Part shown: positions 58,860 to 64,000 of the stretch, piece after piece
Layout of the letters: every line of letters starts with the position of its first letter
Numbering within the stretch: position 1 is the stretch's first letter
NCBI GenBank assembly: GCA_025765615.1
Contig: JAIVFJ010000104.1
Location: forward strand, 62,001 to 126,000
Direction of reading: 5' to 3'
Length of the DNA stretch: 64,000 nucleotides
DNA from: Zopfochytrium polystomum
Taxonomy: Eukaryota > Chytridiomycota > Chytridiomycetes > Chytridiales > Chytridiaceae
Program-made: the position numbers and the translations under genes
Notes under the pieces: model-generated
Database searches by the model: none
Seen by the model: only the letters and a program-made list of their open reading frames with translations
Told to the model about the DNA's origin: nothing

Positions 58860-60009
58860 CCATAAGTACGAATTTGTAGGTGAACTGAAAATTATAAAAA
58901 AGGAGGTTTAATGAGAGGACACAAATATCAGAATAGGAAAATGAATAGTCTTCAAAAGGGACATATCTCAAACGTATGCCGTGCAATGCATTGCGTGATC
59001 CCGGCGAGTGGGTGGTGCAATCAATAGGGATGATCAATTTTGACCGAAATTTTCCAGAAAGGATCGGTGCTGGTCCTTGCTGGTCGGTTTCCACCAATTC
59101 CAGGGTCTGGCAACGACTCCAAAAAAACCTGCGGTTTGCCAGTTGCCAGTTGCCGTTTCCTTTTCAGATTCAACGTTTATCCTAACCAACATTTATCTTT
59201 ATTGGACACTCAATACTAACACTTTTTCAGAGCAAGCTATAAACAAGCTCAACCTTACAAGATTACTTAAAATTTCAAACTCCTCTTAATAGAGTTACTC
59301 CAGAACACCTATGTTCTTTGAATGCCTCATTCATTCATGCAGCATAACCAGGATCTGGATACTTCAGAGATTGCCCTCAACTGACCGGAAACTTCGTGGT
59401 TCTAGCTCTGGTGTTGGAGGTGACGGCATGATGGGTTGGAATCTGTGCTACTGCAATTAACGTCACCTCCAGTGGGCCTTACTGGGGGCACTATAGGCAT
59501 GACTGAGGAAGGCCAGACCAGGGTGGCAGACCAGCAATGTAAATCAACCGATGGCCCACAAACACTGAAGTCCCAGCTTGTAGGCGAGTGTGGCCTGGAC
59601 CTGTGTCAGAGGAGGTGGAGTCCTGAGCAGGGAGCCCATTCCGCAAGGAGTACCAACCAGGAGACAGTTATTCTCCTCATGTGCCCAGGCGAGACGCAGG
59701 GGCAAGCTGTGTATGGGGGAGTGGTCGCCTCACCTCATAGGGTACTTGGAGAAGCCAAGACCAGCATCACGCAGAAGGCTCACCTGTGCAGAGTTTTCTC
59801 TCGTGCTTTCTTTTGTGTGCAGGGTATCTTAGAAAATCTGAACTAATTTTCCCTATAATTTCTTAAAGTTAAAACCATCACAAGTAGATTCTATTTCTCT
59901 ACAACCACAAAACAAACATAACACTTTAAAATTTGGAATCCACCACAAACCTCTTGCCTTCAGGCGAAATTCCATCAGAACCACATCAGCTGTTGCCACC
60001 ATCTGACAA
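58860..60009. other. Intergenic, no gene seen
   Basis: Short frames without domains; includes the small direct repeat TTGCCAGTTGCCAGTTGCC near 59138. Confidence 0.5.
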
Positions 60010-60216
60010 CTCTACAAAGTGTACACATTCAGGCCAACTGTGTTTGACAAGCACACTCTGCGCAGACCCTCATATGTGCAGACAGCCTTTGAAGTTATTG
60101 AACAACCCACCAATGTCAACATAATCTGGAACAAATGGATCTACAAGGTCAAACTTTGTGAAGTCAGCAGCATTGAGTGCTTCTATGCACAGCTCATGGC
60201 TAAGGGCCCCACTTAG
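60010..60216 (+). pseudogene. Ty1/copia reverse transcriptase fragment
   Basis: The frame reads TFRPTVFDKHTLRRPSYVQT, then NIIWNKWIYKVKL and SSIECFYAQLMAKGPT. The second part matches the copia RT block KWVYKVKLxxDGSIERYKARLVAKGFTQ with several losses. A stop follows. Confidence 0.7.
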
Positions 60217-60455
60217 TATTTGATATTCAGAATACTCACTGACCTTTTGTCCAAATCAATAGTCTTTGTTGACTCACTGAAGTGGCTGCCTGAATCAACT
60301 GGAATACTGGCACAGTGGATATCAGCAACACATACCTCAACAGCATATTTAGTCATATCTGTTTGTGATTCTTCTTTCTCCGGTGTACGGTTTCCTTAAG
60401 TTGACTATGGCTTAAGGTTTTCCTCCATGCTGGCCTTTGCTCCTGCCCACAGCTT

Positions 60456-60600
60456 AGGGGGGAGTGTTAGTTTTGGGTCTTTTGGTGCAAGCAGTGTGCA
60501 GGAGCTTTGACCAGTTTCTGCTCTGCAAGGATGACTAGCAGCATTTTTGCAAGTGATGGTCCTTGTAACAGTTTTGTATAAAGACAAACACAAGACTGAC
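60456..60600 (+). mobile_element. Polypurine tract and start of a copia-type 3' LTR
   Basis: AGGGGGGAG at 60456-60464 directly precedes TGTTAGTTTTGGG, the usual junction of polypurine tract and LTR. A TATA-like TGTATAAAGAC lies near 60575, and ACTGACA near 60600 could be the LTR end. It is downstream of, and on the same strand as, the RT fragment at 60010, with most of the interval deleted. The LTR boundary is a guess. Confidence 0.45.
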
Positions 60601-62002
60601 AGAAGCCAAGATCAACCTCCCACCACCACCACCTTCAGTAGTGTACTCCACCCATCACCACAGCAGCCCAATCCATCAATCAGCCAACAGAGCGAATTCT
60701 TTCATACAAAACTTTTACCCATCCCAATCACATTCCCCTTGGTTCCAGCCAGATCCAATCAGTAGAAGGGGTTGTGCGCTTTTCAGATCTGCCAACTTTG
60801 CAGACCGATCACGGGCGGTACAGACATTGGACAGCAATTCCGTTACTACCATTGGAAAGCTCCTGATCTCCTCTTTCCAATGAACCCTCCTGATCTCGGA
60901 TCGGACACTCCTACGTCGTATCCACCACCTCCAAAGTTGTCACCCACTTTTCCAACTTCAACCTCAATTTGCTCGCCTTCCAGACCTCCCCCAGCCGATC
61001 CCAAACTATCATTGGAAAGGCCTGCTTCGGGACTACACGACTGTCACCAGCAGCACCCCAAAATCGCTCTCCTTCGTGATAAGCAACGCCTTTTTCCATT
61101 CAGGGTCACCAGATTACCTCCAACCCTCACCATTAATTTTTGATTTTTTGTCCCCGGTTGGAGACAACAACCCCCCCCCCCCCCCCCCCCCTACCTGACA
61201 CACACCAAGCTAACAAACCAACTTTTCATCTGCTGCAACACCACCTTCACAACACACCCAAAATTCAACGAAATCCTTTCAAACTTGGCACACATAATCA
61301 TCCTGAGAGTCGAGAGGTGCGCCTTGAGCGTGGATGCATGGGGTTGCAGCAGCAACTGTGTATGTGGGAAAAGAAGTGAGGTGGGATGGTGGGGGAGTCA
61401 AACAAGGTGTGGTTAGAAAAGTAGAAGGAGCAGGAGTCGGGGGCTGAGCTTAAATTACGTTTCCAGCGAAATTTTTCGGCTTTGTTCTGCAGCTTGCGAT
61501 TTCCTTGTTGAACTGCGCCAACTTCCTCCAGTCATTCCATTTGAATCAATCAAGCATCGACATGTTGATGAAGAAAAAGAAAACTTTGTGTTGGATTTAC
61601 AGGGGGTGGAGAGAGGAAGGGTCAGATGTGGGGTTGGAGGCAAGAAGAAGAAACAAACAATAATATACGCACATTGGCCGCCCATGTTCATGTCCATGGG
61701 AAGTAAACCGATCAAAGTAGCCGTGCATTTGGGCGTACCACTTGCTGGGGGTGCCAAAGTTGGTTGTCAGGGAGGCAGACAGAATGGCGTCGGGTGCGAG
61801 TGTGGATGAAACTCATACAGACACAGGAGAGTAAAAACACCACATAGTCGAAACCTGAACCAGGAAGCAGCAAAGGCGGTGACCACACAATTGTGACTGT
61901 ACTGCCAATGCAGTACTGGGCGTGGGCATGTGCTGTTGACAAATACTTTGAGGAAATAGTGGAACAGAAAAGAGTGGCTCAATGCTACGAAAAAATATTA
62001 GA
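60601..62002. other. Intergenic, no gene seen
   Basis: Includes a C-run near 61171-61191 and Pro/Ser/Thr-rich frames at 60640-61140 that could be gag debris but show no motif. Confidence 0.45.
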
Positions 62003-62075
62003 GGGCATATGGCGAAATGGTTACCGCGTTCGACTTCGGATCGAAAGATTGCAGGTTCGAGTCCTGCTATGCTCG
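62003..62075 (+). tRNA. tRNA-Arg(TCG), A5:T68 variant
   Basis: Body identical to the other four copies; acceptor GGGCATA/TATGCTC as in the 27443 copy. Confidence 0.95.
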
Positions 62076-62247
62076 CTTAAAGGCTTCTACAGCTGAGTGG
62101 GAATCGATATTTCTCTTCGGTCGTTGGTTGTTGGGAATTGGTGTTTATGGAAGGACCTGGCAGCATCAGTGGGGGGCAGTGCCAGCTGGGGACAACGCTA
62201 TGTGCAGATGCCAGAGGAGCAGATCCGTCCATCTGCAGCATCGGTTT

Positions 62248-62301
62248 GCGTCACCCTGGACCAATGCGTCACCCTGGACCAATGCGTCACCCTGGACCAA
62301 T
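62248..62301 (+). repeat. 18-bp tandem repeat, three units
   Basis: Three identical copies of GCGTCACCCTGGACCAAT in direct tandem. One frame would encode a six-residue repeat, but no gene is supported around it. Confidence 0.9.
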
Positions 62302-63220
62302 GCTTTCTCTTGTCAGCTTGGGTGGTGACAAGGTCAACCCCACATTTGTCATTGCTCTCTTTTTGCTCAAATACATGTATGTTTGCTTGCTGAAAGAAAA
62401 AATTCATATCATAAACTGCAAGGATCTGGACCCCTATTATTCTCAATTCTTTAGTTTCCAAGGTGTTTTCAAAATGTATTTGCAGCTAACCTGTCACTAT
62501 TATTGGACTGCTTTACTTTTGACTTACTAGAGAAACGGCCGGAATCGATTCCTCTTCCTAATAGGGTCATACTTCTCATGTGAAAATATACAATGTGTTG
62601 TGAAGAATCACAGTAAAGTAAGAGTTGAGAACATAAACTATGACCAACATCTTATTCTGAATCTCATAGATGCGGCGCCTATTGCTCTTGACGGCGACTC
62701 CCCTGCCTCCCATTGCTGTCAACCCTCTCACCACCTCAGTGCCGAAGTTGATGAAATTTACAGCAGCAGTATGGTGAGCAGCAGTGCCAGTTAATGGTTA
62801 GAGGAGGGCATAAGCAGTCGAAAGGGCTGTACAGCTCAAAGGGTTTTAGCATTCATTTGCAATGCAGGGTTGTGAGACTACTCACTCCTTTGAGTCCAAG
62901 TGTGCTCCCACACTTGTGCTGGCAGGCCGCAGGCTTGGGTGATGAAACAGCAGTTACAACAAAACTGACTTTACATTTCAGAGGGAAGATTATCTATCCT
63001 CCACACGAATCTCACGAAAATATGCTGAATCCTCCAACTCTGATACTGACACATGCATTGAGACAGAAGAGGATTATATTAGTGACACTAAAGAATCTGA
63101 AATGCCTCATCATGAGGCTACACGAGAAAGTAAACTCAACTATAGCCCTGCTGAAGCTATGATGACAGACAATGAGATCTGAGATATCGTCAAGACTGAA
63201 CCTAACCCTGAGCATGTGAC
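62302..63220. other. Intergenic, no gene seen
   Basis: No frame with a recognisable domain. Confidence 0.5.
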
Positions 63221-63288
63221 GCTTATGGCATGTGTGACATGTGCACATGAGCCATCACAAGGCTGTGGGTTCGACCCCCACATTGGGC
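63221..63288 (+). pseudogene. tRNA-like sequence
   Basis: A good T-arm and B-box (GTGGG TTCGACC CCCAC) preceded by weak D- and anticodon-arm candidates; the acceptor ends pair poorly. Probably a decayed tRNA; its identity cannot be read. Confidence 0.4.
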
Positions 63289-64000
63289 GTGTCCTGATTT
63301 TCTGTGGCATGAGCAACTTGATTTGGCAAGGGCATTGTCAGCTCCAGCAGTAGGATGAAACACAAACCCTGCATTTGAATTAAAAGGCCATTTGGGCTCA
63401 ATTCAAAAGTGATTTCATTAGTAAAAGTTTCAAATGTCCGACTGTTTGGCCCAAAAATTGAAAATTTACCAAATCAAATGTCTCAATAACATGGGAAAAT
63501 TGTCATTCATATTCAGAAAATCAAATTGAAGTGAAGATTGAAAATGACTCAATTTGTGTTAGACCCTATGCAGCAGTTTCGGCAGTTACAGTGCAATGAG
63601 CGAAAAGTGAATGTCTGTTAAGCTTGGGACATGCCCTGTATCGGTGTTGAATGCCAAAGGAGCAAATGTCTGTGGGAAGGCAGCATTTTGCTTTTCAGAC
63701 CTGCCAAATTGGTTTGTGCCTCTGCAGGCTTTCATCTGGGCAAAGTGCTGACAACACAACAATATTTTTTGTTCGCATCGCAGCCAGCAGATACAGGAAA
63801 CCTCATTTCAGTATCCTTTGCACGTTGTGTTTGAATCTTCAAGTGTGTGCCTTTACACAAAAGATGTGGTATTTGCAGTCATTAGACACAGTCCGGCATA
63901 ATGCCACCTCTTGCTGCAATTTTGGCAAATTGTGTCTGACACATTTGATGTCACAGGTGCAATGACATGGCAGGGGTGCAGACAGAAAAATTGTGTGCAT
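63289..64000. repeat. AT-rich dispersed repeat and unassigned DNA
   Basis: About 63370-63560 carries the AATTCAAAAGTGATTTC/TCAAATTGAAGTG type of motif seen at 20875, 24700 and 56500. The rest shows no gene. Confidence 0.45.

Overview
This is a stretch of nuclear DNA from a eukaryote, most likely a fungus and perhaps an early-diverging (chytrid-like) one. Evidence: the genes carry spliceosomal introns of about 65-140 bp with GTGAG/GTAAG donors, a Cid1-type terminal nucleotidyltransferase with fungal-style motifs, a TDA3-like FAD oxidoreductase, fungal-type paired C2H2 fingers, cytoplasmic tRNA genes, and Tc1/mariner, Ty1/copia, LINE and tyrosine-recombinase elements. The lineage is inferred; no marker gene (rRNA, tubulin) is present.

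The window alternates between two kinds of sequence. GC-rich gene islands (about 2-16.7 kb, 38.4-41.6 kb and 44.8-54.9 kb) hold long genes with very low-complexity proteins (poly-Q, -S, -H, -A, -G, RD repeats), separated by (CT)n, (CTGT)n, (CA)n and homopolymer tracts. Base-composition-neutral, gene-poor stretches (about 16.7-38.4, 41.6-44.8 and 55-64 kb) hold all the tRNA genes and almost all the mobile-element debris.

Genes by position: a small two-exon unknown gene (250-840, -); a Cid1/TUTase-family nucleotidyltransferase (3235-9566, +, 9 exons); a poly-Q/C2H2 zinc-finger regulator (12073-15043, +); an RD-repeat protein (39693-41502, -, 3 exons); a coiled-coil protein with a hydrophobic C-terminus (44928-48940, +, 5 exons); a small putative membrane protein (49884-50982, +); and a FAD-dependent oxidoreductase (52753-54857, +, 2 exons). 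Three of these reading frames are broken by single-base indels, mostly in short runs or repeats, which points to assembly errors more than to pseudogenes.

The repeat-rich stretches carry five copies of one tRNA-Arg(TCG), two intact tRNA-Leu(TAG), tRNA-Gln(CTG), -Pro(TGG), -Val(CAC) and -Ala(AGC), plus truncated tRNAs. Mobile DNA includes a nearly intact DD34E transposase with a convergent companion gene (34.9-37.5 kb), a decayed relative (30-31 kb), copia gag and RT remnants, a LINE RT interrupted by a 529-bp element with about 200-bp inverted arms, a decayed tyrosine recombinase, and two solo-LTR-like repeats whose promoters hold perfect heat-shock elements. The most interesting items are the heat-shock-element LTRs, the two-gene transposon, and the long-inverted-repeat family that repeatedly lies beside tRNA genes.
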